Shown: positions 44,700 through 54,155 of the stretch, piece after piece
How the letters are laid out: every line of letters begins with the position of its first letter
Numbering within the stretch: the first letter of the stretch is position 1
Assembly (NCBI GenBank): GCA_028724265.1
Contig: JAQYDG010000005.1
Span: 1 to 64,000 of the forward strand
Direction of reading: 5' to 3'
DNA length: 64,000 nucleotides
From: Actinomycetaceae bacterium
GTDB lineage: Bacteria > Actinomycetota > Actinomycetes > Actinomycetales > Actinomycetaceae
Notes under the pieces: generated by a model
What the model saw: only the letters and a program-made list of their open reading frames with translations
Databases searched by the model: none
What the model was told of the DNA's origin: nothing
Program-made: the position numbers and the translations under genes

Positions 44700-45803
44700 T
44701 CAGTACACCAAGTTCATAGCCTCGCGGACTTGGCTGAGGGTTTCTTGTGCTTGAGCCCGTGCCGTCTCAATTCCCCGCTGCAGGATCGAGTGGATCTGCG
44801 CAGGATCCTTTTCAATTTCAGCACGTGCACTCCGCAGCGGACGCAGTGTCTCGTTCAGCGATTCTGTGACGACCTTCTTTAGCGTGCCGGCACCGCCATC
44901 TCCAATTTCCTCTGCGATGCTGCGAGGGTCACGATTCTGACTCAGCGCTGCTATCGTCAGGAGGTTGGACACCTCAGGGCGATTCTCCGGATCGAAGGTG
45001 ATATGACGTTCGGAGTCGGTGACGGCCTTCTTGATTCTCTTTGCTGTCTCGTCTTCGGACATTCGGAGTTCTATCGTATTGCCCTTCGATTTGCTCATCT
45101 TCGTGCCATCCAAGCCCAGGATCGTGCCTGACTCACTCAACAGTGCCTGTGGCCGAGGAAACACCTGTTGATCTGTTCCTGCCGGATGCCCGTAGTGCTT
45201 TTCGAAACGATCTGCGATCAGTCGTGCCTGTTCAAGGTGGGGGAGCTGATCCTTGCCCACAGGGACGACGTTTGCTTTGCAGAACAAAATATCAGCTGCC
45301 TGGTGGACGGGGTAGGTGAGCATGAGCCCCGACATCTGCCGTCCGGCAGCATCAAGTTCCGTCTTGACGGTTGGGTTGCGGTGCAGCTCTGCCTCTGTGA
45401 CGAGCGAGAGGAATGGGAGCATCAGTTCATTGAGTTCTGGAAGAGCCGAATGTGGGAAGATGACCGTTTTTTCCGGATCCATACCCGCTGCTAAATAGTC
45501 TGTGGCTAACGAGTAGACGCGTTCTTTAATGGGCCCAACGCCGTCGCGGTCGGTGATGACCTGGAAATCGGCGATCACCAGCCACGTCTCAACACCTTGT
45601 TGCTGCAGTTTGACGCGGTTCAGAAGGCTCCCAAAGTAATGGCCAATATGCAGGTTGCCTGTTGGGCGGTCACCCGTGAGCACGCGAAAGCGGGAAGGAT
45701 CCTCAGCAATCTTTGCCTCAAGTGCAGCACTGACCTTTTGTGCATGCACCAAAGATGCGTCGCTCGTTGCCGACGCGAGGGCTTCTTCTGCATGTGTGCT
45801 CAT
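44700..45803 (-). CDS. trpS: Tryptophanyl-tRNA synthetase
   Basis: The 367-residue class I synthetase charges tRNA-Trp. It has the HIGH motif in GNLHIGHYFG and the KMSKS loop in GTKMSKSKGN, both exact, plus the PVGKDQLPHLE segment that binds tRNA/adenylate. I start at ATG 45803, preceded by AAGGAAGGA; a further frame upstream lacks a site. A 30-residue N-terminal extension (STHAEEALASATSD...) precedes the Rossmann core. It is between glgX and the DagK gene on the minus strand. Confidence 0.95.
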   Translation of the reverse strand: MSTHAEEALASATSDASLVHAQKVSAALEAKIAEDPSRFRVLTGDRPTGNLHIGHYFGSLLNRVKLQQQGVETWLVIADFQVITDRDGVGPIKERVYSLATDYLAAGMDPEKTVIFPHSALPELNELMLPFLSLVTEAELHRNPTVKTELDAAGRQMSGLMLTYPVHQAADILFCKANVVPVGKDQLPHLEQARLIADRFEKHYGHPAGTDQQVFPRPQALLSESGTILGLDGTKMSKSKGNTIELRMSEDETAKRIKKAVTDSERHITFDPENRPEVSNLLTIAALSQNRDPRSIAEEIGDGGAGTLKKVVTESLNETLRPLRSARAEIEKDPAQIHSILQRGIETARAQAQETLSQVREAMNLVY

Positions 45804-45890
45804 CGTTGTCCTTCCTTGGATGTATCTCGTTTGTCTAAGTGTACTCATTCGTCAGCAAGCGGCTCGTTGCATCGATGTTGAATGAAACAT

Positions 45891-48197
45891 TTACACGAAG
45901 CGGTCGATTGGTGTTTCCCGCTGCTGCCCGAAATAGAGCTGCATGGAGAGTGGCTCAATGGTTGTGGCCGCGCCGGGAGCATATGTGTCCAGAGCATTGT
46001 GCGGTCTCTCCCAGCTGGAGTCCCACATGCGCACAAATGGGTGGTTGCGCGCGCGGGGAAGACGGATGTGGCTTCGTGCGGGAGATCCATTGAAAATCAA
46101 GAGAGCATCAACGTCTCGGCCTTCCCCGCTGCGCAGCATCTGGACAACTTGAATACGGGAATCGAACCACGATGCGTGATTCATTTCTTCGGCTTGGGAG
46201 GAAAGCCATGTGACGTCTTCGAGCTCGTCGCCGTCAATCTTGACGTCTTTGAAGAAATGCTTGGGACGCAGTACGCGATGCGCCCGCCGCAGATGAATCA
46301 GGTATGCCACCGTATCGTGGAGATTTTGCTGATCCTCGCTGAGGTTCCAGTCAATCCAGGTGAGGGCGTTGTCCTGGTTGTATGCATTGTTGTTGCCGTG
46401 TTGCGTCCGCGAAATTTCGTCACCGGCAAGAATCATCGGTGTTCCTGCGGCGAGCAGGAGAGTTCCTAACAGGTTGCGTTGAGCTCGTGCACGCGCGGCG
46501 GCGATCGGCGATCCAGGTGCTGTCGTTTCTGCGGTTTCGCCCTCCACTCCGTGATTCCAGGAATGGTTGTTATTCGTGCCGTCGTGGTTCGCTTCTCCGT
46601 TGGCCTCGTTGTGCTTGTCGTTGTAGGAGACGAGATCCCGCAGCGTGAAACCGTCGTGGACGGTCACGAAATTGATGGAGGAGTAGGTGCCGCGTTCGTC
46701 AGGCAGGGAAGAGGAGGAGAACAAGTCCGCACTTCCCGCCAGCCGTGTTGCTAAATCACGGAGGTCGCTTCCGCGCCCTCCACTCGCTTGGTTTCGAGGG
46801 CCGGCAACCCAGAAGTCACGGACGGTGTCGCGGAAGCGGTCATTCCAGTCGGCGGTTGGAGCGGGGAACTGGCCTGTCCGCCACCCACCTGGCCCTAGAT
46901 CCCACGGTTCGTTGATCAATTTGACCTGTGAAAGCAGCTCGTCAGTTGCTAATGCCATGTAGAACGGGTGGCTCGAATCAAACTGATCTCCGCGGCGAGC
47001 CAGCGTCACCGCGAGGTCGAAGCGGAAGCCGTCAACGCCGTATTCGCGTACCCAGTAGCGCAAGGAATCGAGTGCGAGCTGCAGAACGGCTCGCTGACGG
47101 AAATCGAGGGAGTTTCCAGTTCCTGTGGAATCTATCAATTGTGCAGGGTTGCCTGGTGCTGTGACGTAGTAGGCCTGATGGTCGAGTCCCCGCCACGAAA
47201 GAGTCGGACCTTCGATTCGTCCCTCCGCCGTGTGGTTGTACACCACATCGAGGATCACTTCGATTCCCGCATCATGGAGTGAATGGATCATGCTTTTCAC
47301 TTCAGCATTCACTGCTTCCGGCCCCTGATCGCGCGCTGCTTGGGTGGCATATGTGGGCTCGGGCGTGAAGAAGTTCAGCGTGTTGTATCCCCAATAGTTG
47401 ACCAAACCGCGCTGGGTGATTGCGGGTTCCGTCATCTTGGCATGGATAGGGAGCAGTTCGATAGCGGTAATGCCGAGTTCGTGCAGATATCGGATTGCTG
47501 CAGGATGCGCCAAACCCGCGTAGGTGCCACGCAGCTCAGGCGGAATACCCGGCATGTGTGCAGTGAATCCTTTGACGTGAGCCTCGTAGATCACGGTGCG
47601 ATCCCACGGGGTGTGTGGGTGCTGTGCACTGTAATTGGGTTCTGGCAGAACCACTGAATATGGAACAAAGGGAGCAGAATCTAAGTCGGATTGCTGCCAA
47701 GGGGTCAGCGGGCGAAGATCGTTGTCCACTGTGTGTGCATACAAGGACGCGTTGAGCTGCATGCGTCCTTCAAGTCCGCGAGCGTACGGGTCGATCAAGA
47801 GCTTCGCGGGGTTGTAGAAAAGCCCCTTGCTGGGATCCCATGGTCCGTCCACCCTATACCCATACCGTTGGCCGGCGTGTACGCCTGGAATATGTCCCGT
47901 CCAGAGGCCGAACAGGGGGCGCAGCACGAACCTGCGTTCGGTGTATTCGCTTGGATTCGACGGGTCGGGGTCGATAAGAGCAACCTGCACGCGTGTGGCA
48001 TGCGGGGCGAATACGGCGAAGTCTGCGCCATCTGTGGAGAGGTGCGAGCCAAGAGCAGGAGGTGCAGCGTCAACCTTCGGAGTGGGCGTGCCGTCAGTGG
48101 CGATGAAACGTGGTAGGTCCTGGCTCACTTTCGATACTGGGGTCTTCGACAATGGCGTCTCAGCGGCTTGCACGACCACACGAGTAGGCTCGTCCAT
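45891..48197 (-). CDS. glgX: Glycogen debranching enzyme GlgX
   Basis: This 768-residue GH13 enzyme has an N-terminal CBM48-like domain (LGSHLSTDGADFAVFAPHATRVQVAL) and the GH13 catalytic regions DVVYNHTAEG, DGFRFDLAVTL (nucleophile Asp), INEPWD (acid/base Glu) and FVTVHDGFTLRD. It hydrolyses alpha-1,6 branches of limit dextrins during glycogen breakdown. It is at the long end for GlgX (about 650-720) through N- and C-terminal additions. AGGAGAAG precedes the ATG. It is divergent from mnmA. Confidence 0.94.
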   Translation of the reverse strand: MDEPTRVVVQAAETPLSKTPVSKVSQDLPRFIATDGTPTPKVDAAPPALGSHLSTDGADFAVFAPHATRVQVALIDPDPSNPSEYTERRFVLRPLFGLWTGHIPGVHAGQRYGYRVDGPWDPSKGLFYNPAKLLIDPYARGLEGRMQLNASLYAHTVDNDLRPLTPWQQSDLDSAPFVPYSVVLPEPNYSAQHPHTPWDRTVIYEAHVKGFTAHMPGIPPELRGTYAGLAHPAAIRYLHELGITAIELLPIHAKMTEPAITQRGLVNYWGYNTLNFFTPEPTYATQAARDQGPEAVNAEVKSMIHSLHDAGIEVILDVVYNHTAEGRIEGPTLSWRGLDHQAYYVTAPGNPAQLIDSTGTGNSLDFRQRAVLQLALDSLRYWVREYGVDGFRFDLAVTLARRGDQFDSSHPFYMALATDELLSQVKLINEPWDLGPGGWRTGQFPAPTADWNDRFRDTVRDFWVAGPRNQASGGRGSDLRDLATRLAGSADLFSSSSLPDERGTYSSINFVTVHDGFTLRDLVSYNDKHNEANGEANHDGTNNNHSWNHGVEGETAETTAPGSPIAAARARAQRNLLGTLLLAAGTPMILAGDEISRTQHGNNNAYNQDNALTWIDWNLSEDQQNLHDTVAYLIHLRRAHRVLRPKHFFKDVKIDGDELEDVTWLSSQAEEMNHASWFDSRIQVVQMLRSGEGRDVDALLIFNGSPARSHIRLPRARNHPFVRMWDSSWERPHNALDTYAPGAATTIEPLSMQLYFGQQRETPIDRFV

Positions 48198-48310
48198 CGC
48201 TTCTCCTGTTTCCTTTCACATTTCGATAAACAGTACAAGTGTAGTGGTGTTGCGGGCTCCTATTACTCTCACCTATCGTCACGTATGATGTGGCTGGGAA
48301 AGGAGTGCGT

Positions 48311-49564
48311 GTGAAGATACTTGCAGCGATGAGCGGTGGCGTTGATTCCTCTGTGGCGACGGCGCGTCTGGTTGAGGCGGGATATGACGTGATGGGCGTG
48401 CATATGACGTTGTGGGGGGATGGATCAACGGGACAGGATTCCCAGGATGCGGCGCGGATTGCGGATATTCTCGGCATTCCCTTCTACGAATGGGACTTGC
48501 GGGAGGAATTTCGCGCTGCTGTGCTGGATTACTTCCTCGACTCGTATTCCAATGGGTGGACTCCCAACCCCTGTGTGAAATGTAACGAGTTCATTAAATA
48601 TGATGCCCTTCTACGCCGTGGTGCAGCCTACGGTGTGGAGGCGATGGCAACAGGGCACTATGCGCAGATCGTGCCGACGTCCCGTGGTTTTAACCTGCTG
48701 CGCAGCGCGAATACGAAGAAAGACCAGAGCTACGTTGTTGCATCCATGGGAAAGCGCATGCTCTCGCGCGTCATGTTTCCGCTGGGAGCCATTGAATCGA
48801 AGGACATGATTCGCGCGGAGGCACAACGCCGTGGCTTGCCTGTGGCACACAAAAAAGACTCGTACGATATTTGCTTTATCCCGGATCGGGATACGCGTGG
48901 TTTCTTGGCGCGCAACATTGGGGAAAAGCCCGGCCTCATTCTCGACATGGACGGAAACACCGTGGGCGAACACGTCGGAGCGTTCGCCTATACGATCGGT
49001 CAGCGTCGAGGCCTCAGGCTCGGCCGCCCAGCTGAGGATGGGCAACCCAGGTACGTCGTGTCCGTCGAGCCCCAGTCGAATGTTGTGCGCGTAGGCACAA
49101 AGGAGGACTTGCTCGTCAGGCGCATCGATGCTGACCATGTGATTTGGCTGGCTGACGATGTTCCTGCTGATGACGGTGCAGACGTGTTCGTTCAGGTTCG
49201 TGCCCACGGCAGACCTATTCCGGCGCGGATCGTGCGCACGGGTGATACTCTGACCGCACAGCTACATGCGGATCTTCTCGGTTTGGCGCGTGGTCAGGCT
49301 GTGGTGGCGTACCAGGGTGATCGTGTTCTTGGCGTGGCACGCGTCATTTCAACGGATGCATTAGAGCGGCTGGACGGAATCAGCGGGAAAACCAGCGGAA
49401 CCAGTGGGGAAGCAGTGGCGGGGCAGCCCGAATCCCATACCATGCCCGATGCTGAACGACCTTCAGGCGCCGAAGTCCCTGAGTCTGCACACAAGGCTGG
49501 GGCAGGCAGCAGCCTCTCCGGTGTGCTCGCAGGTGTGCAGGAAAGTTCAGCGCTCCATGCGTGA
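48311..49564 (+). CDS. mnmA: tRNA-specific 2-thiouridylase MnmA
   Basis: The enzyme forms 2-thiouridine at U34 of tRNAs. It has the PP-loop SGGVDSS at 8-14, catalytic NPCVKCNEFIKYD (first Cys) and DICFIPDRD (second Cys), so both cysteines are present. I start at GTG 48311 (417 residues), with AAAGGAG 5-6 nt upstream; an earlier frame from 48290 is not supported. About 55 residues after VLGVARVISTDALERLD are hydrophilic and beyond the usual C-terminus. Its end overlaps the start of the helicase gene by 8 nt. Confidence 0.93.
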   Translation: MKILAAMSGGVDSSVATARLVEAGYDVMGVHMTLWGDGSTGQDSQDAARIADILGIPFYEWDLREEFRAAVLDYFLDSYSNGWTPNPCVKCNEFIKYDALLRRGAAYGVEAMATGHYAQIVPTSRGFNLLRSANTKKDQSYVVASMGKRMLSRVMFPLGAIESKDMIRAEAQRRGLPVAHKKDSYDICFIPDRDTRGFLARNIGEKPGLILDMDGNTVGEHVGAFAYTIGQRRGLRLGRPAEDGQPRYVVSVEPQSNVVRVGTKEDLLVRRIDADHVIWLADDVPADDGADVFVQVRAHGRPIPARIVRTGDTLTAQLHADLLGLARGQAVVAYQGDRVLGVARVISTDALERLDGISGKTSGTSGEAVAGQPESHTMPDAERPSGAEVPESAHKAGAGSSLSGVLAGVQESSALHA

Positions 49565-51287
49565 TGCTGAACAGCTTTTAGCTGATGTGGATCCGCAGCA
49601 GCGAGAGGTCGTGACGGCTCTGCGAGGGCCGGTGTGCGTTCGTGCAGGTGCAGGAACGGGTAAAACGCGTGCCATCACGTATCGTATTGCCTACGGAATC
49701 CGTACAGGAACGTGGAAACCACAGCATATTTCAGCGTTGACGTTCACAGCGCGCGCGGCAGGGGAGATGAGGTCTCGACTCCGTGACTTGGGTGCGGGCA
49801 CTGTGTCTGCACAGACGTTTCACGCTGCAGCACTCCGGCAGCTGCGATATTTCTGGCCAGAGGCAGTGGGCGGCAAGCTGCCCCAGCTTGTGGATCACAA
49901 GGCTGGGATTGTGGCTGAGGCGGCCGGCAGGCTCGGGATTGCTGCTGATCGCGTGACGGTGCGCGATCTCGCTGCTGAAATTGAGTGGGCGAAGGTCTCG
50001 CTCATTGATTCGGAGAGTTACGCGCAGGCAGCAGCTCAGTTTGATCGGCCTCATGTGGCGGACAGTCCGCAGAAAATGGCAGCCCTGATCGAGGCGTACG
50101 AGGACGTGAAAACCCAACGGAATCAGTTGGATTTCGAGGATGTTCTGCTGTTGATGATTGGAATTATGATCGATCAGCCGCAGATTGCAGATCAGATCCG
50201 GGCTCAGTATCGAGTTTTTGTGGTGGACGAATATCAGGATGTGTCACCACTGCAACATCGGTTGCTTCAGCTGTGGTTGGGCGGACGCTCTGAACTCTGC
50301 GTGGTTGGCGATGTTGCACAGACGATCTACTCGTTTGCGGGCGCGAACCCTCATTATCTTGCCCAGTTCACGCAGGAGTTTAAGGGGGCGACGGAGATTG
50401 AACTGGTGCGTGACTACCGCTCCACACCTCAAATCGTTCAGGGGGCAAACCGCGTCATCGCCCAGGAAAAAATGCCAGGCACCGTCCAGCTTGTGTCGCA
50501 GAAGGAGTCTGGGCCGGAGATTTTGATCCATGAGTACGCTGATGACGAGGACGAGGCAGCAGATATTGCGCGCCGCATCAGCGCAAAGCTTCAGCAGGAG
50601 CACGATTCGACCGGTGATTCATCGGCTGATATTGCTATTTTGTATCGGACGAATGCGCAGTCGGCTCAGTTCGAGGCAGCGCTCACCTCAGCTCATATCC
50701 CGTATGTGGTGCGTGGATCTGAGAGATTTTTCTCCCGACGGGAAGTGCAGGAAGCAATGGTAGCTTTTCGCGCTGCTCTCAGGGATGGAGTGGCTGGCAG
50801 CCTTGCAGAGATCGTGAGCCAAGTTCTGCACAGTATCGGTTTCAGACCCGAAGCTCCCGCTGTGGGTACAGCCGCACGTGAACGCTGGCAGGCGCTTGAG
50901 ACGTTCCTCCAGATGGCGAACGATATGCAGGCGAAACGGCCTGGCGCATCCCTGCGGGATTTTGTGGCGGAACTTGAGGAACGAATCGTAATGAAAAATC
51001 CTCCCGCTGCACATGGGGTGACGTTATCCTCCCTCCATGCGGCGAAAGGACTCGAGTGGGCAACGGTGTTCCTCGCCGGTATGTCTGACGGGCTGATGCC
51101 AATTACTCGTGCTGACGATCCTGCCGCCCTGAGCGAAGAACGCAGACTGCTGTATGTGGGCATGACGCGCGCGAAGGATGAGCTGATTATTAGTTATGCT
51201 CGCGGAAACGGCAGTTATGGGCAGCGGAAACTCTCCAGGTTCCTTCGGGCATTCCATACCGCCGCGCGCACGCGCCCGCGTTCTTAG
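49557..51287 (+). CDS. UvrD2-like superfamily 1 DNA helicase
   Basis: The 576-residue helicase has Walker A RAGAGTGKT at 29-37, motif II VVDEYQDVSPLQ, motif III GDVAQTIYSFAGA, motif IV DYRSTPQIV, motif V VTLSSLHAAKGLEW and VI LLYVGMTRAKDEL. It translocates 3'-5' on DNA in repair. In position and type it matches actinobacterial UvrD2, but it ends soon after motif VI, so the HRDC domain of mycobacterial UvrD2 seems missing. ATG 49557 lies inside the mnmA end, 8-nt overlap. Its stop codon overlaps that of the convergent next gene (51284-51287). Confidence 0.85.
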   Translation: MRDAEQLLADVDPQQREVVTALRGPVCVRAGAGTGKTRAITYRIAYGIRTGTWKPQHISALTFTARAAGEMRSRLRDLGAGTVSAQTFHAAALRQLRYFWPEAVGGKLPQLVDHKAGIVAEAAGRLGIAADRVTVRDLAAEIEWAKVSLIDSESYAQAAAQFDRPHVADSPQKMAALIEAYEDVKTQRNQLDFEDVLLLMIGIMIDQPQIADQIRAQYRVFVVDEYQDVSPLQHRLLQLWLGGRSELCVVGDVAQTIYSFAGANPHYLAQFTQEFKGATEIELVRDYRSTPQIVQGANRVIAQEKMPGTVQLVSQKESGPEILIHEYADDEDEAADIARRISAKLQQEHDSTGDSSADIAILYRTNAQSAQFEAALTSAHIPYVVRGSERFFSRREVQEAMVAFRAALRDGVAGSLAEIVSQVLHSIGFRPEAPAVGTAARERWQALETFLQMANDMQAKRPGASLRDFVAELEERIVMKNPPAAHGVTLSSLHAAKGLEWATVFLAGMSDGLMPITRADDPAALSEERRLLYVGMTRAKDELIISYARGNGSYGQRKLSRFLRAFHTAARTRPRS

Positions 51288-52339
51288 ATTTTGTGATTGA
51301 TCCTGTCGCCTGTGCGATCACGCGGAGATATGTCCTCATGAGGGGAGCCCAAACGAGTACAGGGACACTCTGGCTGCTGCGTCAGAGCCACGGCACTGAC
51401 CGAGAAACCGTACGGTTGGGATTCGTCACCTTCGAGGATGATCGAGGAGGCGGGGCACAGGTTTTTCCCACTTTCGAGAAACGAACTCACGATGTACGCC
51501 GCGGCTGACGAACCTAACACCACAAGGGAGGGAACCGGTGCCAGATCTGCGGCTAAGTCCGCCTGAGCCGCTAATAGCAGCCAAGACTCCGCTGTCTGTG
51601 CCCTCGACTCGGATACGCACAACGCGCATGGGGATGTCCCTGGGATAATCAGTGGCCCGACTTCCACAGTTGTCTCCTGCGTGGAGGCGATTAGATGGGG
51701 GATATCGTGAGAGATGAACGGGGCGGTGCGTCGAGGATTGACAGTGTAGGGTGCGGTGACGACTGCGATATCGCCATGCGAGGGGAACACGAAACGAGGA
51801 TCCATCGCTCTGAGGATGGTGGTGAGAGCCGCCGAACGGCGAATACCATGCCAGGCGCGCGCGAGGATGGGATGATCGTTTGAGCCGACGAGTGTGTGGT
51901 CGGTGAGAGCGAAGCTCCGAATACCCACGCTGGCAAGTTGCAAGATCGTTGCGACCGCGAGCGCATCCAAGTGCGGAAACTCGATGCATGAGTCGGAAAA
52001 TGTGCGACGGGCGTGAGGTGCTCCTGATGACGTGGCGTCGGTGCGCCCGGTGCGGGCGTGAGTATGGGCGGTGTGCGCGCTGCCGGAGTCGTCGACGTCG
52101 AGGACGTCCGCGAGACGAAGCATACGGAGGATGGATTCGAGCCTGGCCTGTGAAATGCCGTGCCGAGATGCCCACGATTTCAACTGCTCCGCGTCGTGCC
52201 GGTGGGTCAGCTGAGACACAAGATCTTGCTCATGCTTACTCAGCCCGGTGAGGACGACGGCGGCCTGAGGGGAGAACCCAATTTGCAGGGTATTATCGTC
52301 CCTCCAAAAGATGCGAAGGTTTTTCTTCACCTGTACCAT
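51284..52339 (-). CDS. E1-like/RRE-type protein related to TOMM cyclodehydratase subunits
   Basis: The 351-residue protein has an N-terminal winged-helix segment like RiPP precursor-binding (RRE) domains (NLRIFWRDDNTLQIGF, LESILRMLRLADVLDVD). A Rossmann-like ThiF/E1 core follows (ILQLASVGIRSFALTDHTLV), then two cysteine pairs, SPCALCVSE and PECPC, that could hold zinc. The Gly-rich ATP loop of active E1 enzymes is not seen, so it may not adenylate. Its place beside uvrD2 matches mycobacterial Rv3196 in my memory. The start ATG 52339 has GGAGG 5 nt upstream. No YcaO or precursor peptide is visible. Confidence 0.7.
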   Translation of the reverse strand: MVQVKKNLRIFWRDDNTLQIGFSPQAAVVLTGLSKHEQDLVSQLTHRHDAEQLKSWASRHGISQARLESILRMLRLADVLDVDDSGSAHTAHTHARTGRTDATSSGAPHARRTFSDSCIEFPHLDALAVATILQLASVGIRSFALTDHTLVGSNDHPILARAWHGIRRSAALTTILRAMDPRFVFPSHGDIAVVTAPYTVNPRRTAPFISHDIPHLIASTQETTVEVGPLIIPGTSPCALCVSESRAQTAESWLLLAAQADLAADLAPVPSLVVLGSSAAAYIVSSFLESGKNLCPASSIILEGDESQPYGFSVSAVALTQQPECPCTRLGSPHEDISPRDRTGDRINHKI

Positions 52340-52475
52340 TGCGCCTCCCTGACGGTCAGCGTAACAAGGTGACGCTCCGCATGCGGCGTCCGTCCTTGAT
52401 CCTGTGGACAAACTATTCAACGCCCAGACGTGTGGATGCGCTGCGGCGGGAACTCGCCGCAGCTATTCATTGTGA

Positions 52476-54002
52476 CTACTCGCCGTCCGGTGCGTCCGAT
52501 TCGTTCGATGGGGAATCATCGTGGCGGCGATCCTTTACGTCGTCTACGTCGTCGTGATCCTGCTCGTCGTGGTGATCCCGCCCAGAATCAGAAGAATCAG
52601 AGCTCTGGTTCGAACCGCCGTCCGAACCAGATTCGTCAGCCGACGAGAGCACGTCATCCAGAAATGCGTCGAGTTCCTTATCCAAATCACTGGGCTCGTG
52701 CTGCGTGAAGAAGTTCTCTGGGTGATGCAAGTCGTCCTCGTGGGGTAGTAAGTCCGGATGGGACCACAACGCATCGCGGTCAGCGGCGGACATTTTTGCG
52801 GTAGCTAACTGCCAGAAATGCGCGGCCTCCCGAAGCATCGCTGGCGCTACCTCGAGGGATATAAGCGAACCGAATACCTTATTAATAGGAGATTCTGTTG
52901 CTGCACGGCGCATCATCATCTCAGACAACGCGACTGCGTGCGGAAGATGCGGAGCTACCGCTTGCACGGTAATAGTTGTCACCCATCCTTCAACCATCGC
53001 AAGCAAGTATCCAATTTGCGTCACCATCTGCTGCTGGAGATCCGATTGATTCTGCGCCACCACATCCGTGAGACTCACAATGCTGATATCTGGTTTTTCA
53101 GAGAGGAAAAGAGACGGATCGCGTTGAAATTCTTCGGCTCTGCTGGCTATCGCATCCATATCAATATCGATATCGCGCGAATACGCCTCAATGGCATCCA
53201 AAATGCGTGGGCGCAGCCAGCTCACGCGTGAAAACAATCGAGCGGCAGCCTGCTCCCTCACAGCCAAATACAAGGTGATTTCTGCTTCCGTGATATCCAA
53301 CCCGTCAGCGAAATCTTCGATATTCGCAGGCACGAGTGCAGCGAGCGAGCCTTCCACCAGTGGAATTCCGGCGTCTGCAGTTCCAAATGTGATGGTCGCA
53401 AGCTGTGCGAGGCCTGCTCCATACTGCAATCCGAGAATTGTAGAGACCATCTGGTCAAACATCGTCGTCGGATTTGGCCCCAGAAGCCGTGAAAACTGCT
53501 CGGGCATTTCCTGAAGATTCTTCTGCATTACGGATTCAAAGGCTGCCGCGATATGCTCACCAACAGGCTGTGTGAGTTTCTTATACGTCGGCAGTGAATG
53601 GGCGAGCCAGTCCAATCGGCTAAAGGCTTGATATGGACCTTGCCACGGGTCGAACGCCGTCGCAGGATCTAGCCACAAATTTGCTGTTGATAAGGCGCTA
53701 CGGACGTCCTGAGCCACGGATGACGAAACGGTATCTGGATGTTCTGTCACAAGAGTTTCACGTGCGATCTGTTCAGCAGCTTTCCAATTGATGGATCCGG
53801 TACCGGCCGAACCCAACAGCTCCCGTATCTGGCGCGCAATCATGGGCACGTCAGAAGCGGAAATACTCCCAACGATCTGGGATGGATCGATGCCTTGTTC
53901 GCGCATTTGATTCAGGATTTCCTCAGCTGCTTGGTCGCCAAGAATAGCGCGCAGCATATCCTCCCAATGGCTGTCGGAATCCGATGAAAGGTGATCGGTC
54001 AT
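52476..54002 (-). CDS. DUF2342 / zincin-like protein (F420-biosynthesis-associated type)
   Basis: The 508-residue protein matches the actinobacterial DUF2342 (zincin_2) family in layout: an N-terminal region with SADDVPMIARQIRELLG-like helices, a helical middle (LGPNPTTMFDQMVSTILGLQYGAGLAQLATITFG), then LLAMVEGWVTTITVQAVAPHLP, and a C-terminal LEVAPAMLREAAHFWQL segment. No HExxH is visible, although the family is annotated as zinc metalloprotease-like. The last 65 residues are Asp/Ser-rich and disordered. Start ATG 54002 has AAGGA upstream. It lies 136 bp before the E1-like gene on the same strand. Confidence 0.8.
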   Translation of the reverse strand: MTDHLSSDSDSHWEDMLRAILGDQAAEEILNQMREQGIDPSQIVGSISASDVPMIARQIRELLGSAGTGSINWKAAEQIARETLVTEHPDTVSSSVAQDVRSALSTANLWLDPATAFDPWQGPYQAFSRLDWLAHSLPTYKKLTQPVGEHIAAAFESVMQKNLQEMPEQFSRLLGPNPTTMFDQMVSTILGLQYGAGLAQLATITFGTADAGIPLVEGSLAALVPANIEDFADGLDITEAEITLYLAVREQAAARLFSRVSWLRPRILDAIEAYSRDIDIDMDAIASRAEEFQRDPSLFLSEKPDISIVSLTDVVAQNQSDLQQQMVTQIGYLLAMVEGWVTTITVQAVAPHLPHAVALSEMMMRRAATESPINKVFGSLISLEVAPAMLREAAHFWQLATAKMSAADRDALWSHPDLLPHEDDLHHPENFFTQHEPSDLDKELDAFLDDVLSSADESGSDGGSNQSSDSSDSGRDHHDEQDHDDVDDVKDRRHDDSPSNESDAPDGE

Positions 54003-54155
54003 CACGAATCCTTCGATGTTTGGCTCTGAGTTCTGGCTTGTATACGCTTTCGATTCTACCGGCCGGGAAGTGACGCCATAGATTGTGATCACGCTGAGCC
54101 GAATCGACGCTGCGGTATTCTCGACCTTTTGCGATTCGTAGGTCAGAATAAGATC

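Noticed and set aside
53000-53300. Search for an HExxH zinc motif in the DUF2342 protein
   Set aside because: None was found, so I keep only the family-level description and do not claim protease activity.
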